Counted from the stretch's first letter, positions 8,519 to 17,240 are shown. The stretch is 64,000 bases of DNA from Streptomyces sp. MMBL 11-1 (GCF_028622875.1 NZ_CP117709.1:930001-994000), one strand, 5' to 3'. Translations and numbers: made by a program. The notes: a model not told the origin generated them from the letters alone.

Positions 8519-9462
8519 TTCCGGTCATCGACCTGGCTCCGGCACGGCCCGGCCTCGAACACGGGACCGCCGAGGAGATATCCGACGCCTGCCGGCGGAC
8601 CGGGTTCTTCGTCGTACGCGGACACGGCATCGCCCGTGAGGTCTTCGACGACGCCTACGACACCTCGCTGCGCTTCTTCAGCCTCCCGCTGGAGAGGAAG
8701 CGCGCGTTTCCGATGAGCACCTCCACCGCACGGGGCGACAACGACTACAGCCCCTACGGGTACAGCGCCCTCCTCTCCGAGAACGCCTACGCCTACACCG
8801 GGAAACCGGGAATGCCCTCGGACTACGTCGAGAAGTTCAGCACCGGACGGCTGATCCTGGACGACGACGAGAAGCTCCCGTTCCCCGAGGACGAGTTGGG
8901 GGCACAGCTGCGCACGGCCCTGAAGCGGTACTTCGCCGCCTGCGAGACCGTGGCGGGCCGGATCGCCGAGCTGCTGGCCCTCGCCCTGGACCTGCCCCGC
9001 GACTTCTTCGCCACCCGGACGAACACCTCCAACGACTCGCTCCGCTCGCACCTCTACCCCGGGGTCGCCCCCGAGTTCCTCAACGACCAGGGCATGGGGC
9101 AGCACACGGACGGCACGCTGATCACCCTGCTCACCCAGGACGGCCCCGGCCTCCAGCTGCAGGACCGCTCCGGCCGCTGGCTGGACATCGACGTCCCGGA
9201 GCGCGACAGCTTCATCGTCAACATCGGTGACCTGATGGCTCGTTGGTCGAACGACGAGTACGTGTCGACGCCGCACCGGGTGCGGCTCGCCGACCGGCGG
9301 CGGCAGTCCATCGTGTTCTTCAAGCTGGCCAACGACGACACCGTCATCGAGTGCTTCCCCAAATTCGCGTCGGACCGCCCCGCGAAGTACGAGCCCATCC
9401 GCTACGAGGACTACTCCCTCCAGAAAATGAACCTGCTGTTCGGAAGGGAAGACGCCCGGTGA
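8515..9462 (+). CDS. Isopenicillin N synthase-like Fe(II)/2-oxoglutarate oxygenase
   Basis: A 315-residue member of the IPNS-like non-haem iron dioxygenases. The N-terminal DIOX_N region (IPVIDLAPARPG, then TGFFVVRGHGI) is followed by the catalytic jelly roll. The facial triad is seen as GQHTDGTLITLL (His and Asp) and STPHRVRLADR (second His). RRQSIVFF provides the Arg-x-Ser that binds 2-oxoglutarate, so it is probably an ordinary 2OG hydroxylase or desaturase rather than a true IPNS. The substrate is unknown. It overlaps both neighbours by 4 bases. Confidence 0.9.
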   Translation: MIPVIDLAPARPGLEHGTAEEISDACRRTGFFVVRGHGIAREVFDDAYDTSLRFFSLPLERKRAFPMSTSTARGDNDYSPYGYSALLSENAYAYTGKPGMPSDYVEKFSTGRLILDDDEKLPFPEDELGAQLRTALKRYFAACETVAGRIAELLALALDLPRDFFATRTNTSNDSLRSHLYPGVAPEFLNDQGMGQHTDGTLITLLTQDGPGLQLQDRSGRWLDIDVPERDSFIVNIGDLMARWSNDEYVSTPHRVRLADRRRQSIVFFKLANDDTVIECFPKFASDRPAKYEPIRYEDYSLQKMNLLFGREDAR

Positions 9463-10319
9463 AGTCGTACGCGAGCCTGCTCTACACCCCCGCGCTGCTG
9501 CTGGCGTCGGTCGCCCGGCCCGGCCGGGTCCGCGCCGACATACTGGTCCTGGACCTGGAGGACTCCATCCATCCGGCCAGGAAGGCCGAGGCCCGCGAGC
9601 TGCTGGCGGGGGCGGACCTCAGCGGGGCCGGGCTGCCCGCACTCGGCATGCGGGTGAACACGATCGCGACGCCCGACGGCCTGGAGGACCTGCGGGCGCT
9701 GATCGAGATGGACGCCACCATCGGCGGCGTACCTCTCGACGTGGTCTTCATCCCCAAGATCTCCGGCGCCGGCGACGTGGCCATCTACCGGTCACTGCTG
9801 TCGCACACCTCCAGGCCGCCGGAGATCTGCAGCTTCATCGAAAGCGTCGACGCCGTCGACAACGCCGTCGAGATCGCCGCGGTCAGCGACGGCCTCTGCT
9901 TCGGACAGGCGGATCTGACGGCCGACCTGTACGCCGAGAACACCTTCTACCTCGATCACGCGCGAGCCCGGCTCTGCTCTGCGGCGGCCAAGTACCGCGT
10001 GCCCGCGATCGACACCAACTCGTTCGAACTGCACGACCTCGACGCCGTCGCGGCGCAGTGCCGGGCCGCCCGGGACGCCGGATTCACGGGGAAGGCGGCC
10101 ATCCATCCCCGGCAGGTCGACACCATCGCCGAGACGTTCACCGTCGGCCCGGACAAGATCGCCGAGTACCGCAGCGTGGTCGAGGACTACCACTCCACGT
10201 CCTACGGCTTCGCGGTCGAGGAGGACCGGGTACTCGCCCCGCCGTTCGTACTGCGGGCCCAACGCATGCTCGCACTCCACGCACCCGCCGAAACCGGCCG
10301 GAACGCCCGCACCAACTAG
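9459..10319 (+). CDS. HpcH/HpaI-family CoA-ester lyase (CitE-like)
   Basis: A 286-residue TIM-barrel aldolase of the CitE/malyl-CoA lyase group, which cleaves or forms C-C bonds between an acyl-CoA and a 2-oxo acid such as glyoxylate. Signatures are ILVLDLEDSIHPARKAEAR (metal region), MRVNTI, CSFIESVDAVDNA (metal-binding Glu), FGQADLTADLY (Asp) and FTGKAAIHPRQV. The GTG start lies in the preceding stop (GTGA). With the MaoC-like hydratase it could make an alkylmalyl-CoA and dehydrate it to an alkylfumaryl-CoA; this is inference. A second CitE-like gene lies at 24773-25633. Confidence 0.88.
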   Translation: MKSYASLLYTPALLLASVARPGRVRADILVLDLEDSIHPARKAEARELLAGADLSGAGLPALGMRVNTIATPDGLEDLRALIEMDATIGGVPLDVVFIPKISGAGDVAIYRSLLSHTSRPPEICSFIESVDAVDNAVEIAAVSDGLCFGQADLTADLYAENTFYLDHARARLCSAAAKYRVPAIDTNSFELHDLDAVAAQCRAARDAGFTGKAAIHPRQVDTIAETFTVGPDKIAEYRSVVEDYHSTSYGFAVEEDRVLAPPFVLRAQRMLALHAPAETGRNARTN

Positions 10320-10334
10320 CCCAGGGGGATCCCA

Positions 10335-11225
10335 GTGAAGAAGCTTCCGCAGCACGCCGTCATCGACGTCTCCGCCCACCCGACCGAGCTGACCGACGGC
10401 CGGCTCCGGGCCGTCGGGGACGGAATCGTCCGGGAACTGGTACGGCTGGTCGCCGAGGGCGACGGCGTGGCCGTCTGCCTCGGCGTCTCCAGGACGCTGG
10501 CGCACCACGGACTCGACGTCCACAAGGAGCAGGACGCCGTGATCGCCCGCGACTACCTCGAATCGCTGTTCCGCGGCTTCGGGGAGCACGTCGACGTCTC
10601 CCGGTACAGCCCCGTCGCGATGGACTACGACCGCATCGCCGGCATGGACGTCGACGGGTACAACAAGAACACGCACTTCACGCCCAACGGCGACCACACC
10701 ACCGAGCGCGAGTTCCTGACGACCAAGTGCGTGCACTTCGACGCCGCCACACCGTTCATCGGGAACATCTACGGGCCCAACACCAACATCACCCACGGCA
10801 CCCCGATGGTCTGCGACACCCGGGCCTACTGCCAGGAGACCGGGGTCGCCCCCGCCGATCTGCTGGAACTGATGCCGCACAGCTACAACGTCGCGGTCAA
10901 GGAGGAGCACGCCGGGCCGGTCCTGGCCGGGTACGCCGCCGCCGTGGAGGCCGACCTCTCCGCCGACCTGGTCATGGTCGTCCTGCTGAACGAGGTGGAC
11001 CGCGGGCTCGCGCACGCCGGCTCCGAGCCCCGCCCCACCGACCCCACCCGGCCCGCCCGCCGTCCGATCCGGCACCTGGAGTACCAGTTCGCCGAGGGTG
11101 TCGAGCTGTCGAAGTGGTACCGGCACTACCGCCTGGAGATCCCGCAGCCCAGCCTCCAGGTGCCGGACGAGGCCGCCCGCGAGCGCTTCCACCGCGGGAT
11201 CGACCCGGTCGGGACGAACCGGTGA
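10335..11225 (+). CDS. Unassigned enzyme, candidate non-haem iron oxygenase
   Basis: I do not recognise this 296-residue protein with certainty. It is soluble, rich in His and Asp, and has conserved-looking stretches KCVHFDAATPFIGNIYGPN (residues 131-149), MPHSYNVAVKEEHAGP and RPIRHLEYQFAEG. H134-F-D136 has the spacing of a facial-triad HxD, with a later His (for example H192 or H227) as possible third ligand. This suggests a small Fe(II)/2OG enzyme of the kind that modifies free basic amino acids (BesD-like halogenases have HxG in the equivalent position), but that comparison is from memory. The GTG start has GGGGG upstream and a 15-base gap after the lyase gene; its stop overlaps the hydrolase start. 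Confidence 0.55.
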   Translation: MKKLPQHAVIDVSAHPTELTDGRLRAVGDGIVRELVRLVAEGDGVAVCLGVSRTLAHHGLDVHKEQDAVIARDYLESLFRGFGEHVDVSRYSPVAMDYDRIAGMDVDGYNKNTHFTPNGDHTTEREFLTTKCVHFDAATPFIGNIYGPNTNITHGTPMVCDTRAYCQETGVAPADLLELMPHSYNVAVKEEHAGPVLAGYAAAVEADLSADLVMVVLLNEVDRGLAHAGSEPRPTDPTRPARRPIRHLEYQFAEGVELSKWYRHYRLEIPQPSLQVPDEAARERFHRGIDPVGTNR

Positions 11226-12136
11226 CGACGTCCGCGGAATACAGCGTGCCGTCCATGTCCGCGAGCGACCGCGAGGAGCTGGACAAGCTCCTCGCGGCCC
11301 TCGCGGCGGGCGAGTGGCCGTTGGACATCGACGACGCCCGGGTGTTCTACGACGCCTGGGGCGCGCCGATCGCCGACGACATCGTGGTCGAACAGCGCGA
11401 CGGCGGCCACCTGTTGACCCCGCCGAACGCGGAGGGCTCCCTGACCGGGCTCTACCTGCACGGCGGCGGGTACGTGTACGGATCGCTGCGCAGCCACGGT
11501 CACATGGTCTCCGAGATCGCCCGCGCGGCCCGCTGCCCGATGTTCTTCGTGGACTACCGGCGAGCCCCCGAGCACCCCTATCCGGCGGCGCTCGACGATG
11601 CCGTGGCCGCGTACCGGAGTCTGCTCGCCGACGGGGTCGCCGCCGGTGACGTGGTCCTCGCGGGCGACTCGGCGGGCGGCGGCCTGGTGCTCGCGACGCT
11701 GCTGAAGCTGCGGGACTCGGGGCTGCCGGTCCCGGCCGCGGCGGCCTGTGTCTCGCCCTGGACCGACCTCACGGGCAGCGGGGAGAGCTACCACGCCCTG
11801 GAGCACGAGGATCCCATGCTCAGCAAGCCGGTGGTGGACCTGGTGTCCGCGTCGTACCTGGCGGACACCCCGCGCACGCATCCGTACGTCTCCCCGCTGT
11901 TCGGGGAGCTCGCGGGGCTGCCCCCGGTGCTCCTCCAGGTGGGCAGCCGCGAGATCCTGCGCAGCGACGCCGAGCGGTTCGCGGCCGGGCTGCGGCGCGC
12001 GGGCGGCACCGGTGTGCTGGAGGTCTGGCCGGGGATGGTGCACGTCTGGCACCTCCACCACTCGCGCCTCGGCAAGGCCCGCGAGGCCGTGAGCCGGCTC
12101 GGCGGCTGGCTCCGCGCCCAGGCTGCGGGGGCGTGA
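11222..12136 (+). CDS. Alpha/beta hydrolase, hormone-sensitive lipase family
   Basis: A 304-residue HSL-type esterase/amidohydrolase. The oxyanion-hole motif LYLHGGGYVYGS, the nucleophile elbow LAGDSAGGGLVLA and a C-terminal Asp (VGSREILRSDAERF) and His (GMVHVWHLHH) make up a complete machinery. A FFVDYRRAPEHPYPAALDD block, typical of the family, lies between. In the pathway it may hydrolyse an ester, thioester or lactone intermediate. The GTG start overlaps the preceding stop by 4 bases and its stop overlaps the next ATG. Confidence 0.92.
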   Translation: MTTSAEYSVPSMSASDREELDKLLAALAAGEWPLDIDDARVFYDAWGAPIADDIVVEQRDGGHLLTPPNAEGSLTGLYLHGGGYVYGSLRSHGHMVSEIARAARCPMFFVDYRRAPEHPYPAALDDAVAAYRSLLADGVAAGDVVLAGDSAGGGLVLATLLKLRDSGLPVPAAAACVSPWTDLTGSGESYHALEHEDPMLSKPVVDLVSASYLADTPRTHPYVSPLFGELAGLPPVLLQVGSREILRSDAERFAAGLRRAGGTGVLEVWPGMVHVWHLHHSRLGKAREAVSRLGGWLRAQAAGA

Positions 12137-13362
12137 TGACCGAGGACATCACCGGGCCCCATCGGTACCGCAACAACCGGAAGATGGTGCCCGCGAGCGA
12201 GGCCGCGTGGGGTCTGTCCCGCAAGCACGGGATGCTCGGCCTCGTGGTCGAGGCCGTCGAAGGGCAGAACCGGCTGCGCGACATCCGCACCGGGCACGAG
12301 TTCGCCAACCTGTCGTCCTGCTCGTACCTGGGCCTCAACAGCCACCCCACGGTGGTCGAGGCCGGACGGGCCGCGCTGGAGGAGGAGCGGATCACCGGGC
12401 TGTCCATGGGCGAGTTCCGGATCCGGCTCGGCATCATGGAACGGCTGGAGGAGGAGCTCGCCGAGCACTTCGGCGCCCATGTCCTGCCCTCGGTGTCCTG
12501 CGGGGTGCTCAGCTCGGCGATCCTGCCGTTGCTCGCCTCCGGGCATCTCACCGACGGCGAGCCCCTCGTCGTGGTCTTCGACCGGTTCGCGCACTTCTCA
12601 CTGAACTTCCTCAAGCCCGTTCTCGCCGACGAGACGCTGGTGCTGACCTGTCCGCACAACGACATGCAGTACCTGGAGGACGTCTGCAAGCGGTATCCGC
12701 GGGTGGCCTACGTCGCCGAAGGCGCCTACTCCACCGGCGGGCGGGCGGACCTGAAGGGGATCAAGGACCTCCAGGACCGGTACGGGATGTTCGTCTACCT
12801 CGACGACTCCCACGCGCTGTCAGCCGTGGGCGAGCGCGGTGAAGGGTACGCGCGCACCGTGTTCGACACCCTCGGCTCCCGCACGATCGTCGTCGCCTCG
12901 ATCGCCAAGGCGTTCGGCAGCACCGGCGGCATCGCGATGGTCGGCGACCGCGAGATGTTCGAACTCCTCTACCGGTCCGGGCCGCTGGCCTGGTCCCAGG
13001 GATTGCGGACCGCCGCGGTCGGCACCGCCCTCGGGGCCCTGGAGGTCCACCGGAGCCCGGAGCTCGGCCTGCGACAGCGACGGCTCGCCCAGAACATCGC
13101 CCTCTTCGACGAGCGGCTGCGCGACCACGGCCTGCGGGGCGCCGGATCGCACATCAAGTTCGTCACCGTCGGCGACAACGACCGGGCGGTACGCCTGTCG
13201 ACCGAGCTCTACCGGCGCGGCTACTACTGCTCCGCGATGTTCTTCCCGATCGTGGCGCAGGGGCAGGCGGGCGTGCGGATGATGCTGCGCGGCGACATGC
13301 CGGCGGAGCTCACCGAGCGTTTCGCGGCGGACCTCCTCGACGTACTGGCGGAGCTCGCATGA
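12133..13362 (+). CDS. Alpha-oxoamine synthase (AONS/KBL/CqsA-like, PLP)
   Basis: A 409-residue PLP enzyme of the alpha-oxoamine synthase family, which joins an amino acid to an acyl-CoA with loss of CO2 to give an alpha-amino ketone. Seen are NLSSCSYLGLNSHPTVV, the cofactor Asp and His in YLDDSHALSAVGERGEG, and the Schiff-base lysine in ASIAKAFGSTGGIAMVG. The length is typical of 8-amino-7-oxononanoate or 5-aminolevulinate synthases, but the biosynthetic context argues for a specialised product. This is the key C-C bond-forming candidate of the cluster. It overlaps both neighbours by 4 bases. Confidence 0.9.
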   Translation: MMTEDITGPHRYRNNRKMVPASEAAWGLSRKHGMLGLVVEAVEGQNRLRDIRTGHEFANLSSCSYLGLNSHPTVVEAGRAALEEERITGLSMGEFRIRLGIMERLEEELAEHFGAHVLPSVSCGVLSSAILPLLASGHLTDGEPLVVVFDRFAHFSLNFLKPVLADETLVLTCPHNDMQYLEDVCKRYPRVAYVAEGAYSTGGRADLKGIKDLQDRYGMFVYLDDSHALSAVGERGEGYARTVFDTLGSRTIVVASIAKAFGSTGGIAMVGDREMFELLYRSGPLAWSQGLRTAAVGTALGALEVHRSPELGLRQRRLAQNIALFDERLRDHGLRGAGSHIKFVTVGDNDRAVRLSTELYRRGYYCSAMFFPIVAQGQAGVRMMLRGDMPAELTERFAADLLDVLAELA

Positions 13363-14252
13363 CCCCCGCGGGCACGGACCACGACAGGTCCGACGTGACG
13401 GCCGTGGCCGCGCTGATGCGCGAGAGCCTGCGCGGCGGCGCGGTGCGGAGGATGGCCGTACCGCTGCGGCAGGTCGTCGACGACGGCCGCGGCACCAGAT
13501 TCCTGTCCATGCCCGCCGTCAGCGCCGATCACGGGCTGTGCGTCAACAAGACCGCCACCATCACCGACGGTCCGGGCCCGACCGTGACGTCCGTGGTCCC
13601 GGTGTTCTCCACCGCGACCGGGGAGCTCCTCGGGGTGCTGGACGGCGCGGCCGTCACCAACCTCAAGTGCGCGGCCGTGACGGCGCTGGTCACCGACGCC
13701 TGCGCGGCCCGGGAGAGCGCCGTCCTCGGGATCGTCGGATCGGGGGTGCAGGCGTGGCAGCAGTACCTCGGGGTGACGGCGGTGCGCCGGATCACCGAGG
13801 TACGGGTCCACTCCCGCACCCCCGAGCACGCCGGGATCCTGTGCGAGCGCATCCGGCGCGCCGATCCGGGCGTACGCGCCCTGGTCGGCGCGTCGGCCGA
13901 GGAGGCGACCGCGGGAGCGGATGTCGTCTCGACGGCGACGACCTCCGTACGGCCGCTGCCGATCGCCGCCGAACTGCCGGAGCACGTGCACATCAACTGC
14001 ATGGGCGCGCACACCACCGAGTCCCGGGAGCTGCCGCGCTCGCTCCTGGCCGCCGCCACGCTGGTCGTCGAGGACAGGGCGATCGCGGTGGCCGAGGCCG
14101 GGGAGATCCACCGTACGGCGATCGACCTGGAGTCCCTGGAGACCGGCGGGCACGCCGGACTCGACCGCCGCCGGACCGTCTTCAGCTCCACCGGGCACGC
14201 CTCGCTGGACCTCATCACCTGCGCCCATCTGGTGGCGCGGCCCCACCGTTGA
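13359..14252 (+). CDS. Ornithine cyclodeaminase/mu-crystallin family protein
   Basis: A 297-residue member of the OCD/mu-crystallin family (NAD-dependent cyclodeaminases, imine reductases and alanine dehydrogenases). The Rossmann signature is LGIVGSGVQAWQQYLG near residue 125, preceded by an N-terminal substrate region (GAVRRMAVPLRQVVDDGRG) and DGAAVTNLKCAAVTALV. After an alpha-amino ketone is made, an enzyme of this family could reduce or cyclise an imine. True ornithine cyclodeaminase activity cannot be assumed. The start overlaps the upstream stop (ATGA). Confidence 0.87.
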   Translation: MTPAGTDHDRSDVTAVAALMRESLRGGAVRRMAVPLRQVVDDGRGTRFLSMPAVSADHGLCVNKTATITDGPGPTVTSVVPVFSTATGELLGVLDGAAVTNLKCAAVTALVTDACAARESAVLGIVGSGVQAWQQYLGVTAVRRITEVRVHSRTPEHAGILCERIRRADPGVRALVGASAEEATAGADVVSTATTSVRPLPIAAELPEHVHINCMGAHTTESRELPRSLLAAATLVVEDRAIAVAEAGEIHRTAIDLESLETGGHAGLDRRRTVFSSTGHASLDLITCAHLVARPHR

Positions 14253-14293
14253 CCGAGCGGTCAGCGCTGACCGGAACGAAAGGACGACCGTAC

Positions 14294-14500
14294 GTGGCAC
14301 ACGTCGGCACGGAAGAGACCACGGGGTCGCACGAGGACGGAGAACCGGCGGGGGCGGCCGCCGACCGGGAGTTCGACGCGGCTCTCGCCCGCCTCGGCAT
14401 CGAGATGCCGCCGGACCTGGCGCCCGGAGTCCTGGCCGGACACCGCTCGCTGTGCGCGATGAACCGACTGCTGCGGAACGTGGAGATCGCCGATGTCTGA
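14294..14500 (+). CDS. Small AtzG-like amidase adaptor subunit
   Basis: A 68-residue protein whose C-terminal part (EMPPDLAPGVLAGHRSLCAM) resembles AtzG/DUF4089 proteins, which form a complex with the amidase AtzE. The GTG start has GAAAGGAC about 8 bases upstream. Its last 8 bases overlap the start of the amidase gene, the arrangement expected for an adaptor and its enzyme. The N-terminal half is Gly/Glu-rich and probably disordered. The assignment relies on this short motif and the gene order. Confidence 0.65.
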   Translation: MAHVGTEETTGSHEDGEPAGAAADREFDAALARLGIEMPPDLAPGVLAGHRSLCAMNRLLRNVEIADV

Positions 14501-15959
14501 CACCGCCCCCGCCCGGCCGGGCCCTCGGCCCGACGTACCCGAACCGCGCGAAGCCCCGGGCCTGTCCGGGCTGTCCGTGGCGGAGGCCGGTGCGCGGCTG
14601 CGCGCCGGGACGCTCACGTCGGTGGAGCTGGTGGAGCACGCGTTGAGCCTGATCGACGCGTACGACGGCGAGCTGCACGCGTTCGTCCTGGTCACCCGTG
14701 ACCTCGCGCTGCGGCGCGCGGCGCGGGCGGACCGGGAGCTGCGCGACGGCGTCGACCGCGGACCACTGCACGGCATCCCGTACGCGCTGAAGGACATCCT
14801 CGCCGCCGAGGGCCTGCCCACCACCAACCACTCGCGGCTGACCCTCACCGACCTCGCCACCGAGGACAGCACCGTGGAGGCCCGGCTGCGGGCCGGCGGC
14901 GCGGTGCTGCTGGGCAAGCTGGCCACCTACGAGTTCGCGTTCGGCGGACCGAGCACGGACCTGCCCTTCCCGCCGGCGGGCAACCCCTGGAACCGCGAGC
15001 ACATCCCCAGCGGCTCCTCGTCGGGAGCGGGCGCCGCGGTGGCGGCCGGGTTCCTCCGCGTCGCCTTCGGGTCCGACACCGCCGGCTCGCTGCGCGGCCC
15101 GGCGTTCCACTGCGGGGCCGTCGGCCTCAAGCCCACCTACGGCAGCGTCTCGGGCCACGGCGCCACCCCGCTGGCGCCCACCATGGACCACTTCGGGCCC
15201 CTCGCCTGGACGGTGGCCGACGCCGCCGCCGCCCTCCAGGTGGTCGCGGGCCCCGACCCCAGGGACCCGCGCACCCGCGAGGCGCCGGCGCCCGACTTCC
15301 TCGGCTCGCTGAGCGGGGAGGTCCGCGGGCTGCGCGTGGCGTACTCGAAGGCCTGGTACGCGTCGGATCCGGGAACCCTTCCGGAGATCACCGAGAGCAT
15401 CGACCGGGCCCTGGCCCACCTCGACCGGCTCGGCGCCGTCGTCGAGGAGTGCGAGCTGCCGCCGTACGAGCTGTTCGACGCCTGCGGCCGGGTCATCCTG
15501 ATGGCGGAGGGGTTCGCCGTGCACCAGGAGAACCTGCGCCGCGCGCCGCGGTCCTTCGGCCGCTACACCTACCAGAAACTGATGCCCGGTGCGGGGGTCA
15601 CCGCCGACGAGCTCCAGCGGGCCCGCCAGGTCCGCGACAGCCTCGCCGCGGCCCTCGACCGGCGGGTCTTCGCCTCCCACGACCTGCTGATCACGGCGTG
15701 CGGTCAGACCACCGCGGCCCGGATCGACGCCTTCGGCGCCGACTGGCCCCCGCCGAAGCTGGCCAACGACATGCAGACCATCCCGTTCGCCGTCACCGGA
15801 CACCCGGCGATGTCCCTGCCCCTCGGCTTCGCCGGCAACGGGCTGCCCATCGGTGTGCAGCTCGTGGGGCCCGCGTACGGCGAGGCGAGCCTGTTCCGGG
15901 CCGGCCTCGCCCTGGAGGCCGAGTTCGGCCGACGGGACACCCGCCCGGTGCCGGCATGA
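14493..15959 (+). CDS. Amidase signature family enzyme (AtzE/GatA-like)
   Basis: A 488-residue amidase-signature hydrolase with the Ser-cisSer-Lys triad visible: the lysine in PYALKDILAAEGLPTTNHS, the cis-serine region in SGSSSGAGAAVAAGF, and the nucleophile in FGSDTAGSLRGPAFHCG. It is too short for allophanate hydrolase and lacks GatB/C partners, so AtzE-like hydrolysis of a small amide or carboxamide is more likely. The 8-base overlap with an AtzG-like gene supports that. In the cluster it may remove a protecting acyl group or act on an amide intermediate. Confidence 0.88.
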   Translation: MSDTAPARPGPRPDVPEPREAPGLSGLSVAEAGARLRAGTLTSVELVEHALSLIDAYDGELHAFVLVTRDLALRRAARADRELRDGVDRGPLHGIPYALKDILAAEGLPTTNHSRLTLTDLATEDSTVEARLRAGGAVLLGKLATYEFAFGGPSTDLPFPPAGNPWNREHIPSGSSSGAGAAVAAGFLRVAFGSDTAGSLRGPAFHCGAVGLKPTYGSVSGHGATPLAPTMDHFGPLAWTVADAAAALQVVAGPDPRDPRTREAPAPDFLGSLSGEVRGLRVAYSKAWYASDPGTLPEITESIDRALAHLDRLGAVVEECELPPYELFDACGRVILMAEGFAVHQENLRRAPRSFGRYTYQKLMPGAGVTADELQRARQVRDSLAAALDRRVFASHDLLITACGQTTAARIDAFGADWPPPKLANDMQTIPFAVTGHPAMSLPLGFAGNGLPIGVQLVGPAYGEASLFRAGLALEAEFGRRDTRPVPA

Positions 15960-16004
15960 GACGGCCCTCCCGCCCGGCGGCGACCCGTCGGCAGAAGGGC
16001 TGAG

Positions 16005-17240
16005 GTGAACGACCGCACTCGCCCCCCGCTCCCCGCCGGCTTCTGGTGGCTGTGGACCGCGACGCTGGTGAACCGGTTCGGCCTGTTCGTCATGCCGTTC
16101 CTGTCCCTCTACCTCGCCGTGGAGCGGGGCTACTCCGCCACGTACGCGGGGCTGGTGATCTCGCTGTACGGACTCGGCGGCATAGCCGGATCGCTGATCG
16201 GCGGGTCGCTCAGCGACCGGTGGGGCAGGCGGCCCACGCTGCTCACCGGGCAACTGGGCGCCGCCGTCTTCACCCTCGCCCTGGGATTCGCCGAGCAGCC
16301 CGTGACGATCGCGGCGTGTGTCACCGTGCTGGGCGTCGCGCTGAAGGTGTCACAGCCCGCGATCGGGGCGATGCTCGCGGACCTGGTCCCCGAGGAGTCC
16401 CGGCCCCGGGCCTATTCGCTCAACTACTGGGCGCTCAACCTCGGATTCTCCGTCTCCGCCCTGTCGGCGGGCACCCTCGCCGCCTTCGGCTATCTGACCC
16501 TGTTCGTGGTGGACGCCGCCAGTACCCTGCTCTGCGCGGTGCTGGTCTTCTGGCGGATTCCCGAGACCCTGCCGTCGAAGCTCCGCACGGAACCGTCCCA
16601 GGAGGCGGCCCCGCGCACGTCCCTGGCCGCCGTGGTCCGCGACCGCCGGTTCATGTGCCTGGCCGGACTGAACCTCCTGGTGGTCACCGTCTTCACCCAG
16701 CGGCACCTGGCCCTGCCGCTGTCCATCGCCGAATCCGGCCTGTCCACCGCGGACTACGGGATCGTGGCGGGCGTCAACGGCGTCATGATCGTCACTCTCC
16801 AGCTCGCCGTCACCCGCTTCACCCAGCACCGGCCCGCCGGTTGGGTGCTCGCCTGCGGGGCGCTGCTGATCGCGCTCAGTTCGGTGCTCAACGGACACGC
16901 CGGCACCGTGCTGCTGTACTGCTGCGCCGCCGTCGTCTACACCCTCGGTGAGATCGCCTACGTACCCACCAGCGAGGCGCAGGTGCCCGCCATGGCTCCG
17001 GAGCACGCACGGGGCCGCTACGAGGGCGTGATGGTCCTGACCTGGGCCGTCGGCGGCTTCGTGGCACCGCTGACGAGCGGTCTGATCATCGACGCCCACG
17101 GCACGGACACCCTCTGGGCGGGGTGCGCGGTGATCGGCGCGCTCGCGGCCGTCGGTTACGTCGCGTTGCTGCGGCCGCGCCGCGGGAAGGAGGACGCCCC
17201 CGGGTCCGCACGAGCCCTCCGGTCCACGCGGGCCCCCTAG
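16005..17240 (+). CDS. MFS transporter (12 transmembrane segments)
   Basis: A 411-residue major facilitator with about 12 hydrophobic segments and a clear motif A in the first cytoplasmic loop (GGSLSDRWGRRPTLLTG). It is the last gene of the rightward run, 45 bases after the amidase, with a GTG start. It is shorter than the 14-segment exporter at the left of the cluster, so the two are unlikely to be recent duplicates. Export of the product or of an intermediate is the likely role; direction and substrate are unknown. Confidence 0.88.
   Translation: MNDRTRPPLPAGFWWLWTATLVNRFGLFVMPFLSLYLAVERGYSATYAGLVISLYGLGGIAGSLIGGSLSDRWGRRPTLLTGQLGAAVFTLALGFAEQPVTIAACVTVLGVALKVSQPAIGAMLADLVPEESRPRAYSLNYWALNLGFSVSALSAGTLAAFGYLTLFVVDAASTLLCAVLVFWRIPETLPSKLRTEPSQEAAPRTSLAAVVRDRRFMCLAGLNLLVVTVFTQRHLALPLSIAESGLSTADYGIVAGVNGVMIVTLQLAVTRFTQHRPAGWVLACGALLIALSSVLNGHAGTVLLYCCAAVVYTLGEIAYVPTSEAQVPAMAPEHARGRYEGVMVLTWAVGGFVAPLTSGLIIDAHGTDTLWAGCAVIGALAAVGYVALLRPRRGKEDAPGSARALRSTRAP

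Noticed and set aside
13224-16253. A 1009-codon leftward frame over the cyclodeaminase and amidase genes
   Set aside because: It has no recognisable motifs and is antisense to three genes with complete catalytic signatures.
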